Of a stretch of 64,000 bases of DNA, positions 36,004 through 44,113 are shown piece after piece (the first letter of the stretch is position 1; the number at the start of each line of letters is the position of its first letter). Under the pieces are notes generated by a model that was given only the letters and a program-made list of their open reading frames with translations, had not been told where the DNA came from and did no database searches. The DNA comes from Tranquillimonas alkanivorans (GTDB lineage Bacteria > Pseudomonadota > Alphaproteobacteria > Rhodobacterales > Rhodobacteraceae), in the NCBI RefSeq assembly GCF_900115595.1, contig NZ_FOXA01000002.1:248001-312000 (forward strand), given 5' to 3'. The position numbers and the translations under genes are program-made.

Positions 36004-36543
36004 ATGCGACCCGAAGCCCGCAACGGCAACCGGATCAAGGACCGCGCCGAGTTCAAGACCAAGCCCCGGCCCCTGACATTTTCGGCCGACGCCACCGTCG
36101 CCGAAGCCGTGGCGGCCATGACCGAGCGAAACTACGGCTCGGTGATCATCGTGGACGCCGACGACAAGGTGCAGGGCGTGATGACCGAGCGCGACGTGAT
36201 GCGAAAGATCGTCAACGAGGGGCGCGACGCCAAGATGACGCAGCTGGGCGAGGTGATGACCCGCGACCCCCGGCTCGCGCACGAGGACGACGACGTGGTC
36301 GACTGGCTGCGCATCATGTCGAACGAACGCTTCCGCCGGCTGCCGGTCGTGGACGGCGAGGGGCGCATCAAGGCGGTGTTCACCCAGGGCGACTTCGTCA
36401 GCTTCACCTGGCCGGACCTGATGCACCAGGCGACGCAGATCGGGAAGGCGACGCTCAGCCGGAACTTCCCCACCGCGCTGATCGGCGGCGGGGTGATGGT
36501 CTATACCCTGCTGATGGTCGTGGTGCTGGGCGTCGTTCTCTAG
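36004..36543 (+). CDS. CBS-domain protein with C-terminal membrane segment
   Basis: A 179-residue protein with two CBS motifs (about residues 20-75 and 85-140: DATVAEAVAAMTERNYGSV, GVMTERDVMRKIV, RRLPVVDGEGRIKAVFTQGD), a pair that usually binds adenosine nucleotides. The last 25 residues (ALIGGGVMVYTLLMVVVLGV) form a hydrophobic segment, which is unusual for stand-alone CBS proteins and would tether it to the membrane. ATG 36004 is preceded by GAGGAGGA. The stop overlaps the end of the converging GNAT gene by four bases. Confidence 0.85.
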   Translation: MRPEARNGNRIKDRAEFKTKPRPLTFSADATVAEAVAAMTERNYGSVIIVDADDKVQGVMTERDVMRKIVNEGRDAKMTQLGEVMTRDPRLAHEDDDVVDWLRIMSNERFRRLPVVDGEGRIKAVFTQGDFVSFTWPDLMHQATQIGKATLSRNFPTALIGGGVMVYTLLMVVVLGVVL

Positions 36544-36989
36544 AACATGCGCGTCAGCGGCAGCCGGCCGTCGCGGGCGCGGAACCCCAGCCGCTTGTAG
36601 AGAGCGTGGGCGCGCGGCGCGTCCTGCGGGACCTCGAGGTGCAGCGCCTTGAGCCCGTGGCGGGCGAGGGCGGGCATCAGGCGCGACAGAGCCTCGGAGC
36701 CCATGCCGCGTCCGCGCACGCCTTCGCGGATGAAGAACTCGTCCACGGTGCCGGTCAGCCCCCCGCGCGTCACCGACCAGCCGAACGAGATGACGATGTA
36801 GCCCACCGGGCTTTTCGGCGGACCGATCAGGTAGGCGACGCCGTGCGGCGTACCGCCCAGGAGCGGCTCGAGCGCGGCGCGGGTCGCCTCGGCGTCCTGC
36901 TCGATGCCGGCATGGGCGTGGTAGGCGCCGACCAGCCGGGTGAGCCGGTCGAGGTCGTCGTCCTGCGCAAGGGTGAGGGTTACACTCAC
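36540..36989 (-). CDS. GNAT family N-acetyltransferase
   Basis: A 149-residue acetyltransferase of the GNAT fold. The acetyl-CoA loop is in VRGRGMGSEALSRL, preceded by a TVDEFFIREG strand and followed by the C-terminal ALYKRLGFRARDGRLPL motif. The start is GTG 36989, overlapping the stop of the nucleoside hydrolase gene (GTGA), so the two are coupled. The substrate is unknown. Confidence 0.85.
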   Translation of the reverse strand: MSVTLTLAQDDDLDRLTRLVGAYHAHAGIEQDAEATRAALEPLLGGTPHGVAYLIGPPKSPVGYIVISFGWSVTRGGLTGTVDEFFIREGVRGRGMGSEALSRLMPALARHGLKALHLEVPQDAPRAHALYKRLGFRARDGRLPLTRMF

Positions 36990-37924
36990 AGGCGGGCCAG
37001 CCTTTCGGTCAGGAGGGTGAAGAAGCCGTCGGCGTCAAGGTCGCCGATAAAGGTGGCATTCTTCGCGCGATCTGTCACGCCCCACCAGTCGGCGACGGTC
37101 ATGCCGCGGGTGAGGTCCGAGACCGTCTCGATCTCGACGTTGATGTGGCGGCCCGAGAACAGGTCGGACCGCAGAAGATACGCCGTCACGCAGGGGTCGT
37201 GCAGCGGCGCACCCTCCGAGCCGTATTTCTCCTTGTCGAAGCGTTCGAAGAAATCGGTCATCTCGGCCACGGCAACGCCCACGGGCGAGCCGAGGTTTCG
37301 GAAGGCGTCGTTGCGGGCCTTGGTGACCAGCGCCTTGTGCGTGACGTCGAGCGGCATGACCACCAGCGGCACGCCGGATTTGAACACGATGTCAGCGGCT
37401 TCCGGGTCGACGTAGATGTTGAACTCGGCCGCGGGCGTGATGTTGCCGACCTCGAAATACGCGCCGCCCATCAGCACGATTTCCTGCACCCGCTCGACGA
37501 TGTCTGGGGCGCGCTGGAAGGCGGCGGCAACGTTGGTCAGTGGTCCGAGCGGGCAGAGCGTCACGGTCCCGACCGGCTCGGTGCGCAGCGTGTCGATGAT
37601 GAAATCGACGGCGTGCTGGTCCTGGAGCGGCATCTCGGGGTCGGGCAGGGTAGGGCCGTCGAGCCCGGTCTTGCCGTGCACGTGCTCGGCGGTGACCAGG
37701 GGGCGCTTCAGCGGCGCGTCGCAGCCGGCGAAGACCTTCACGCCGGTCTTGCCCGCCAGTTCGCAGACGATGCGGGCGTTCTTCGCCGTCAGTTCGAGCG
37801 GCACGTTGCCGGCGACGGCGGTGATGCCGAGGACGTCCAGCTCGTCGGGGCTGGCGAGGGCGAGCAGGATGGCGACGGCGTCGTCCTGCCCGGGGTCGGT
37901 GTCGATGATGATCTTGCGCGCCAT
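36986..37924 (-). CDS. Inosine-uridine preferring nucleoside hydrolase
   Basis: A 312-residue hydrolase that releases ribose from nucleosides for salvage. The calcium-binding N-terminal motif IIIDTDPGQDDAVAILLAL is diagnostic. Other blocks are GNVPLELTAKNARIV, CPLGPLTNVAAA, MGGAYFEVGNITPAAEFNIY and HDPCVTAYLL with the catalytic-site histidine. The sequence is full length with no signal peptide. It is co-translated with the downstream GNAT gene. Confidence 0.92.
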   Translation of the reverse strand: MARKIIIDTDPGQDDAVAILLALASPDELDVLGITAVAGNVPLELTAKNARIVCELAGKTGVKVFAGCDAPLKRPLVTAEHVHGKTGLDGPTLPDPEMPLQDQHAVDFIIDTLRTEPVGTVTLCPLGPLTNVAAAFQRAPDIVERVQEIVLMGGAYFEVGNITPAAEFNIYVDPEAADIVFKSGVPLVVMPLDVTHKALVTKARNDAFRNLGSPVGVAVAEMTDFFERFDKEKYGSEGAPLHDPCVTAYLLRSDLFSGRHINVEIETVSDLTRGMTVADWWGVTDRAKNATFIGDLDADGFFTLLTERLARL

Positions 37925-37944
37925 GCGTTTCTCCTGCCGCTCAT

Positions 37945-37983
37945 CGCTTCCTCGGGGCGCTCTTCGCGAGACCAGAGGAAGCG
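37945..37983 (-). terminator. Hairpin between the dipeptidase and nucleoside hydrolase genes
   Basis: CGCTTCCTC (37945-37953) and GAGGAAGCG (37975-37983) are perfect 9-base inverted arms around a 21-base interior. It is 14 bases past the dipeptidase stop on the minus strand and ends 20 bases before the nucleoside hydrolase start. It could terminate or attenuate read-through, or be an operator. Confidence 0.45.
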
Positions 37984-37996
37984 TGGAGCACGTGCC

Positions 37997-39370
37997 TTAC
38001 CTGCTCAGCGCGTCGAGGATGCGCGCCCAGCTGCGAATGCCCTTGTGGAAGCTCGTCATGTCGTACTTCTCGTTCGGGCTGTGGATGCGGTCGTCCTCGT
38101 TGGCGAAGCCGATCAGCATCGCGTCCATGCCGAGGATCTCCTTGAAGTGCCCGGCGATCGGGATCGAGCCGCCCATGCCGGCGAACACGGCCTCGCGGTT
38201 CCACTCGTCCGAGAGCGCCGCGCGCGCCTTCTCGAACTCGGGCCGGTCGGTGTTCATCACGGCCGCCGGGGCGCCGTCGATGTCGGTGTCCCAGGTCACG
38301 CGTGCGTCAGCGGGAAGCTGCGCCTCGACCTGGGCGCGAAGGTTCTTGCGCACCGCGTCCGGGTCCATGTCGCCCACCAGGCGGCAGGTGATTTTGCAGT
38401 GCGCCTCGGCCGGGATCACGGTCTTGCTGCCCGCGCCGGTATAGCCGCCCCACATGCCGTTGATCTCGAGCGTCGGGCGCGCCCATTGCTGTTCCAGCGT
38501 GGAATAGCCCTGCTCGCCGTGCGGACGTCTCATGCCGACGCTTTCGAGGTAGTCGCGCTCGTCGAAGCCCGAGGCCTCCCACTGGCGCAGCTGGTCCTTC
38601 GGCACCTCGTGCACGCCGTCATAGAAGTGCGGGACCGTCACGCGGCCCGTTTCGTCGTGGAAGGAGGCGACGATCTTCGCGATCTCGCGCAGCGGGTTGA
38701 GTGCCGGGCCGCCGTAGTGACCCGAGTGCAGGTCCATCTTCGGCCCGTGCAGCGTGAACTCGTCCTTGAGCATCCCGCGCAGCTGCGACGAGATCGACGG
38801 CACCCCCGGCGCGACCATCGAGGTGTCGCAGATCAGGGCGAGGCTCGCGGTCAGCTCCTCGGCGTTTTCCTGAAGGAACGGCACCAGCGAAGGCGAACCC
38901 GACTCTTCCTCGCCCTCGAACAGGAAGACGGTCGGGGGCAGGGTGCCGCCCGCCGCCTTCCAGGCGCGCACGGCCTCGACGAAGGTCATCAGCTGGCCCT
39001 TGTCGTCCGACGCCCCGCGCCCGCGGATCACCTTGCCGTTCTCCGTCTCCTCGATGGCCGGATCGAACGGGTCGCGGTTCCACAGCTCGAGAGGGTCCAC
39101 CGGCTGCACGTCGTAATGCCCGTAGAACAGGATCGGCGTGCCTTCGCCGGGCAGGTGGCCCACGACCATCGGGCGTCCCGGCGTGACGCGCTTCTCGGCT
39201 TTCGCACCGATGCTGTGAAGGTCCTCGACCAGCCAGTCGGCCGCGCGATCGCAGTCGCCGGAATAGGCGGGATCGGTCGAAATCGACGGGATTCGAAGCA
39301 GTTCCATCAGCCGGTCGGTGGCCTTGGGCAGGTCTTCGTCTATATGATCGAGAACGGCTTGAAGCGTCAT
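37997..39370 (-). CDS. M20 family dipeptidase / metallopeptidase
   Basis: A 457-residue zinc peptidase of the M20/ArgE/DapE group (CNDP-like). The first metal site is in LFYGHYDVQPVDP. The catalytic bridge aspartate and second site are in RGASDDKGQLMTFVEA and FEGEEESGSPSL. A dimerisation domain follows in the middle of the chain. The C-terminus has GGSIPIAGHFKEILG and a histidine-containing HSPNEKYDM motif. It probably cleaves dipeptides, but the specificity cannot be inferred. No signal peptide is present. Confidence 0.92.
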   Translation of the reverse strand: MTLQAVLDHIDEDLPKATDRLMELLRIPSISTDPAYSGDCDRAADWLVEDLHSIGAKAEKRVTPGRPMVVGHLPGEGTPILFYGHYDVQPVDPLELWNRDPFDPAIEETENGKVIRGRGASDDKGQLMTFVEAVRAWKAAGGTLPPTVFLFEGEEESGSPSLVPFLQENAEELTASLALICDTSMVAPGVPSISSQLRGMLKDEFTLHGPKMDLHSGHYGGPALNPLREIAKIVASFHDETGRVTVPHFYDGVHEVPKDQLRQWEASGFDERDYLESVGMRRPHGEQGYSTLEQQWARPTLEINGMWGGYTGAGSKTVIPAEAHCKITCRLVGDMDPDAVRKNLRAQVEAQLPADARVTWDTDIDGAPAAVMNTDRPEFEKARAALSDEWNREAVFAGMGGSIPIAGHFKEILGMDAMLIGFANEDDRIHSPNEKYDMTSFHKGIRSWARILDALSR

Positions 39371-39459
39371 CGGGGGTCCTTCCTTGGTGCGCGCGCGACA
39401 CTAACAGCCCGCCGTCCACTGTCCAGCGGGCGCGCGGCGACGGAAGAGGGGGAACAGGC

Positions 39460-40044
39460 ATGCGGCAGCTCGTGGCGGCGGTTTTCTGCGTGGCGGCGGG
39501 GGCCGCCTCGGCGCAGGGGGTGGACGGGTCCGAGGCGCGCGCGCAGCTTTTCCCGCCGGAGCGCACGGGCTTGCAAATCTCTTCGCGCCTGGACGAGACC
39601 GAGCGCGACATCGTGCGCCGGCTGATCCCGTTGTTCGAAGAGCAGATGGGCCAGCCGATGCACTATTACGCGACCATTGCGTATTCGCCCGCCGACGGCC
39701 TGGTTTCGGAGAGCCTGCAGAGTGCGGTTGCCTATCACGACACCGACGCCGCCGACCGCGCCGCATTGTCGGCGTGCGAGGCCGCGGCGCAGTCGGGCGG
39801 ATGCGAGGTGGCCGCGCGCGTTGTGCCGCGCGGATACGAGCCGCGCCCGCTTACGCTGTCTTCGCCCGCGACGGCGGCGTTCTTCGACAGCTACGTGCCG
39901 GCCGATGCACCCAAGGCGCTGGCGATCTCGCCCTCGACCGGCAAGTACGCCGTTGCCGACGGGCCGGACGCGACCGGCACAGCGATTGCGCGGTGCCGAG
40001 CCGAGGCGGGGGCGGCAGATTGTGTGGTTGCCATCAGCGATTGA
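39460..40044 (+). CDS. Hypothetical exported protein upstream of hemA
   Basis: A 194-residue protein with a signal peptide (MRQLVAAVFCVAAGAASA-QG). The mature region contains two similar cysteine patterns, ALSACEAAAQSGGCEV in the middle and AIARCRAEAGAADCVVAI at the end. These resemble the small repeat found in DUF4189-like exported proteins. I cannot name a family with confidence. The stop codon lies inside an FNR-type box (40041-40054) that probably belongs to hemA. Confidence 0.6.
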   Translation: MRQLVAAVFCVAAGAASAQGVDGSEARAQLFPPERTGLQISSRLDETERDIVRRLIPLFEEQMGQPMHYYATIAYSPADGLVSESLQSAVAYHDTDAADRAALSACEAAAQSGGCEVAARVVPRGYEPRPLTLSSPATAAFFDSYVPADAPKALAISPSTGKYAVADGPDATGTAIARCRAEAGAADCVVAISD

Positions 40045-40054
40045 TCCAGATCAT
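40041..40054 (+). promoter_or_regulatory. FNR/FnrL-type box upstream of hemA
   Basis: TTGATCCAGATCAT matches TTGAT-N4-ATCAA at 9 of 10 specified positions. It is 145 bases before the hemA start and overlaps the last codons of the preceding gene. FnrL control of hemA in response to low oxygen is established in Rhodobacter sphaeroides, which makes this site credible. Confidence 0.65.
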
Positions 40055-40198
40055 GGCCGCCATGCACAGGTCGCGGCAATTTGTTCCTGTTTTCCGGGGC
40101 CGGCGTCCATTATCTAGGCGCCAGGATCGAACGCCGGAGCACGGCAGGACGGATCAACCGGGGCCGCGGAGCCCCGGGCGAAGGCAAGGAGAGTGACG

Positions 40199-41422
40199 GT
40201 GGACTACGCGGCGAGGATCGACCAGGCCCTGCAAAAGCTGCACGAGGAAGGGCGCTACCGCACCTTCATCGACATCGAGCGGCAGAAGGGCGCCTTCCCG
40301 CACGCCACCTGGCGCCGGACCGACGGCACCGAGCGGCCGGTGACCGTGTGGTGCGGCAACGACTATCTCGGCATGGGCCAGCATCCGGTCGTTCTGGCCG
40401 CCATGCACGAGGCGATCGACGCCACTGGCGCAGGCTCCGGCGGGACGCGCAACATTTCGGGCACGACCGTCTATCACAAGCGGCTCGAGGCGGAACTCGC
40501 CGATCTCCACCGAAAAGAGGCCGCACTGCTTTTCACCTCGGCCTACATTGCCAACGACGCGACGCTCTCGACCCTGCCGAAGCTGTTTCCCGGGCTCATC
40601 ATCTATTCCGACGAGCTCAACCACGCCTCGATGATCGAGGGCATCCGCCGCAACGGCGGGGCCAAGCGCATCTTCCGCCACAACGACGTGGCGCACCTGC
40701 GTGAGATGCTTGAGGCCGACGATCCGAAGGCACCGAAGCTCATCGCGTTCGAGTCGATCTATTCGATGGATGGCGATTTCGGCCCGATCGAGGCGATCTG
40801 CGACCTGGCCGACGAGTTCGGCGCGCTGACCTATATCGACGAGGTGCACGCCGTCGGCATGTACGGCCCGCGCGGCGCGGGCGTGGCCGAGCGCGACAAC
40901 TTGATGGGCCGCATCGACATCATCAACGGCACGCTGGCCAAGGCCTATGGCGTGATGGGCGGCTACATCGCCGGCACCGCCAAGATGTGCGACGCGATCC
41001 GCTCCTATGCGCCGGGCTTCATCTTCACCACCTCGCTGCCGCCCGCGGTGGCGGCGGGCGCGGCGGCCTCGGTCGCGCATCTGAAGACCGACCAGGCGCT
41101 GCGCGACGCGCACCAGACGCAGGCGAAGATCCTCAAGACGCGGCTCAAGGGCCTGGGTCTGCCGCTGATCGACCACGGCAGCCACATCGTGCCGGTCCAT
41201 GTCGGCGATCCGGTGCACTGCAAGCAGCTGTCGGACATGCTGCTGGAGGATCACGGCATCTATGTGCAGCCCATCAACTTCCCGACCGTGCCCCGCGGGA
41301 CCGAGCGGCTGCGCTTCACGCCGTCGCCCGTCCACGGCCCGCGCGAGATGGATGCGCTGGTGCGCGCGCTGGACGTGCTGTGGTCGCATTGTGCGCTGAA
41401 TCGCGCCGAGCTCTCTGCCTGA
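40199..41422 (+). CDS. hemA: 5-Aminolevulinate synthase
   Basis: A 407-residue PLP enzyme of the alpha-oxoamine synthase family that condenses glycine and succinyl-CoA, the first step of tetrapyrrole synthesis in alphaproteobacteria. Seen: [20 protein letters not shown], the glycine-rich [27 protein letters not shown] and the PLP-lysine NGTLAKAYG (Lys 248, the position known in Rhodobacter). The start chosen is GTG 40199 (MDYAARID). AAGGAG at 40186-40191 is 7 bases upstream, whereas GTG 40193 would leave only one base. The FNR-type box upstream suggests oxygen control, and rodZ and ispG follow. Confidence 0.95.
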   Translation: MDYAARIDQALQKLHEEGRYRTFIDIERQKGAFPHATWRRTDGTERPVTVWCGNDYLGMGQHPVVLAAMHEAIDATGAGSGGTRNISGTTVYHKRLEAELADLHRKEAALLFTSAYIANDATLSTLPKLFPGLIIYSDELNHASMIEGIRRNGGAKRIFRHNDVAHLREMLEADDPKAPKLIAFESIYSMDGDFGPIEAICDLADEFGALTYIDEVHAVGMYGPRGAGVAERDNLMGRIDIINGTLAKAYGVMGGYIAGTAKMCDAIRSYAPGFIFTTSLPPAVAAGAAASVAHLKTDQALRDAHQTQAKILKTRLKGLGLPLIDHGSHIVPVHVGDPVHCKQLSDMLLEDHGIYVQPINFPTVPRGTERLRFTPSPVHGPREMDALVRALDVLWSHCALNRAELSA

Positions 41423-41478
41423 TCCACTTCTCCGTGTGCAGCGGCAGGTCGGTGTGATAAGCTGTCGCTAACTATGAT

Positions 41479-41494
41479 CGCGATGCGAATCGCG
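41479..41494. other. Perfect hairpin in the rodZ leader
   Basis: CGCGAT and ATCGCG flank a GCGA tetraloop 41 bases before the rodZ ATG. It is too weak alone for a terminator and lacks a T run. It may be an operator or a leader structure. Confidence 0.35.
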
Positions 41495-41534
41495 GCGAAC
41501 GGGGACAGACGGCAGTGATCACGGGGCAGGGCAC

Positions 41535-42812
41535 ATGATCGGGCGCTCCAGACAGCCCGAATCCGATGAGCAGGATCACCTGCGGGGGTTCGACGACTTC
41601 GATCTACGCCTCGGCGACGTCATGCGGGGCGAGCGGGCGACTCTGGGCAAATCGCTTCTCGACGTTCAGCGCGAACTGAAGATTAAGGCGACTTACATCG
41701 CCGCGATCGAGAACTGCGATCCCTCGGCCTTCGAGACACCGGGCTTCATCGCCGGCTACGTGCGGTCCTATTCCCGCTATCTCGGGCTGGATTCGGAATG
41801 GGCGTGGAAAGTGTTCTGCGCCGAGTCGGGCTTCGCCACCGCGCACGGGATGTCGCAGGCGGCCTCTTCGAAGCGCCCTAACGAGCCGCGTCCGCTTCAG
41901 GGTGGCGGCGAGGCGCGCGATCCTTTCATCGAGCCCCGCATCTCGTTCACGCCTCCGGGCGACGCTTTCCTGTCGCGGATCGAGCCCGGCGCCATCGGGT
42001 CGAGCCTTGTGCTGCTGGCTCTGATCGGGGTGATCGGGTACGGCGGCATGGCCGTGCTGAAAGAGGTGCAGAAGGTCCAGTTCGTCCCGGTCGAGCAGGC
42101 CCCGGTCCTGGCCGCCGACCTAGACCCGTTGGCCCAGGCCACCCCGCCCGCCGAGGGCGAGGAGGTGGCGGGCGTCGATCCCAAGCCGGCCGAGGCGTTC
42201 GACCGTCTCTACCGCCCGCAGGCGCTGGAGGTGCCGGTTCTGACCGCGCGCGACGGGCCGATCGCGGCGCTCGACCCCTCGACGGTCGGCGCGCTGGGGC
42301 CCGACAGCCCGACGTCGTACGAGCGTGGCCGCGACCTTGCCACGCGCGACGCGCCGCCCGTGCCGAGCGTGCCCATCGCGCCGGCCAACGAAGCGGTCGA
42401 GGCGCTGATCGCCGAAGCCCTGGGCGACGGACCCGAGACCCCGCAGGTGGTCGAGGAGACGGTGCCGGACGTTGTGCTGTTCGCCGTGCGCCCGTCCTGG
42501 GTGCGCGTCCGCTCGGCCGAGGGGACGGTGCTGCTGGAGAAAATCCTCGAACCCGGCGATACGTTCGAACTGCCCGCGACCGAGGAGCCCGCGACGCTGC
42601 GCACGGGCGAATCCGGCGCGCTGTACTTCGCGGTCAACGGCGAGACGTATGGCCCGGCGGGGCCGGACGGCCGGGTGACGAGCAACATCAGCCTCGCCGC
42701 CGATGCGCTGCGCGAGACGTACGAGATCGCGGACCTGTCCAGCGACTCCGATCTGCGCACCTATGTGGCCGAGCTGGACCTGAAAGAGCCGTCGGCGCCC
42801 CCGGCGGAATGA
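41535..42812 (+). CDS. rodZ: Cytoskeleton protein RodZ
   Basis: A 425-residue bitopic protein. The N-terminal helix-turn-helix (about residues 27-92: RATLGKSLLDVQRELKI, FIAGYVRSYSRYLGL) is the MreB-binding domain of RodZ. One membrane segment lies at about residues 152-175. A long Pro/Ala/Glu-rich periplasmic linker follows, and the C-terminal DUF4115 domain (about 308-385: PSWVRVRSAEGTVLLEKIL) completes the protein. RodZ anchors MreB filaments to the wall synthases encoded at 1.7-8.3 kb. Its placement directly upstream of ispG matches the conserved rodZ-ispG neighbourhood of many proteobacteria. Confidence 0.93.
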   Translation: MIGRSRQPESDEQDHLRGFDDFDLRLGDVMRGERATLGKSLLDVQRELKIKATYIAAIENCDPSAFETPGFIAGYVRSYSRYLGLDSEWAWKVFCAESGFATAHGMSQAASSKRPNEPRPLQGGGEARDPFIEPRISFTPPGDAFLSRIEPGAIGSSLVLLALIGVIGYGGMAVLKEVQKVQFVPVEQAPVLAADLDPLAQATPPAEGEEVAGVDPKPAEAFDRLYRPQALEVPVLTARDGPIAALDPSTVGALGPDSPTSYERGRDLATRDAPPVPSVPIAPANEAVEALIAEALGDGPETPQVVEETVPDVVLFAVRPSWVRVRSAEGTVLLEKILEPGDTFELPATEEPATLRTGESGALYFAVNGETYGPAGPDGRVTSNISLAADALRETYEIADLSSDSDLRTYVAELDLKEPSAPPAE

Positions 42813-42887
42813 CGCGGGCGCGTTGCCACGCGCCGTTGTCTCGCCTAGTTACCCCCTGAATCTCGCAAGGCAGGAAGGCCCGTCCGC

Positions 42888-44021
42888 ATGGCGATCAATC
42901 ACGTCCGTCCGTGGCGCAACATATACCGCCGCGAGTCCCGCAAGATCATGGTCGGCAATGTCGCCGTGGGCGGCGACGCGCCTATTTCGGTCCAGACGAT
43001 GACGAACACGGACTCGGGCGACGCGCTCGCGACGCTGCGCCAGATCGAGGCCTGCGCCGAGGCCGGCGCCGACATCGTTCGCGTCTCGGCCCCCGACCAA
43101 GACGCGACGCGCGCGCTGAAAGAGATCTGCGCCCATTCGCCGGTTCCGATCGTCGCGGACATCCACTTCCACTATAAGCGCGCGATCGAGGCGGCCGAGG
43201 CGGGCGCGGCCTGCCTGCGCATCAATCCGGGCAACATCGGTGACGACACGCGGGTGAAGGAAGTGATCCGTGCCGCCAAGGACCACGGCTGCTCGATCCG
43301 CATCGGCGTGAACGCGGGCTCGCTGGAGCGCGACCTGCTCGAGAAGTACGGCGAGCCGTGCCCCGAGGCGATGGTCGAGTCCGGTCTGGATCACATCAAG
43401 ATCCTGCAGGACAACGACTTCCACGAGTTCAAGATCAGCGTGAAGGCCTCGGACGTCTTCCTCGCCGCCGCCGCCTACCAGGGGATCGCCGAGGCGACGG
43501 ACGCCCCGATCCACCTCGGCATCACCGAGGCCGGAGGGCTGATGTCGGGCACCATCAAGTCCGCCATCGGCCTGGGAAACCTGCTGTGGATGGGCATCGG
43601 CGACACGATCCGCGTCTCGCTCTCGGCCGACCCGGTCGAAGAGGTGCGCGTGGGCTACGAGATCCTCAAGTCGCTGGGGCTGCGGCACCGGGGCGTGAAC
43701 ATCATCTCGTGTCCGTCCTGCGCGCGGCAGGGGTTCGACGTGATCGCGACCGTCGCGACGCTGGAAGATCGGCTGGCCCACATCAAGACGCCGATGAGCC
43801 TGTCGATCATCGGCTGCGTGGTGAACGGCCCGGGCGAGGCGCTGATGACCGACGTGGGCTTCACCGGCGGCGGTGCGGGGTCGGGCATGGTCTATCTGGC
43901 CGGCAAGCAGAGCCACAAGATGTCGAACGACCAGATGATCGACCACATTGTCGAGCAGGTCGAGAAGCGCGCCGAAGAGATCGAGGTCGAGCGCGCCGCC
44001 GCCGATCAGGCGGCCGAGTGA
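42888..44021 (+). CDS. ispG: 4-Hydroxy-3-methylbut-2-en-1-yl diphosphate synthase
   Basis: A 377-residue 4Fe-4S enzyme of the MEP isoprenoid pathway that reduces the cyclodiphosphate MEcPP to HMBPP. The N-terminal TIM-barrel shows [19 protein letters not shown] and [16 protein letters not shown]. The cluster cysteines are in [14 protein letters not shown] and [13 protein letters not shown]. The length fits the two-domain bacterial type. It lies 75 bases after rodZ on the same strand and probably shares its transcript. Confidence 0.95.
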   Translation: MAINHVRPWRNIYRRESRKIMVGNVAVGGDAPISVQTMTNTDSGDALATLRQIEACAEAGADIVRVSAPDQDATRALKEICAHSPVPIVADIHFHYKRAIEAAEAGAACLRINPGNIGDDTRVKEVIRAAKDHGCSIRIGVNAGSLERDLLEKYGEPCPEAMVESGLDHIKILQDNDFHEFKISVKASDVFLAAAAYQGIAEATDAPIHLGITEAGGLMSGTIKSAIGLGNLLWMGIGDTIRVSLSADPVEEVRVGYEILKSLGLRHRGVNIISCPSCARQGFDVIATVATLEDRLAHIKTPMSLSIIGCVVNGPGEALMTDVGFTGGGAGSGMVYLAGKQSHKMSNDQMIDHIVEQVEKRAEEIEVERAAADQAAE

Positions 44022-44113
44022 CGCCGCGGTCGCGTCCCCTTCAGTCCTGACAAAGTGCGGCGGCGCTGCGCCCTTTATCCGGCGGCCTCGGCGACGTGCG
44101 CCGGGCGCCGGCC

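Noticed and set aside
37145-39625. 826-codon open frame opposite the nucleoside hydrolase and dipeptidase genes
   Set aside because: Antisense shadow of two well-supported genes. It shows His/Arg/Gln-rich composition and no recognisable domain.
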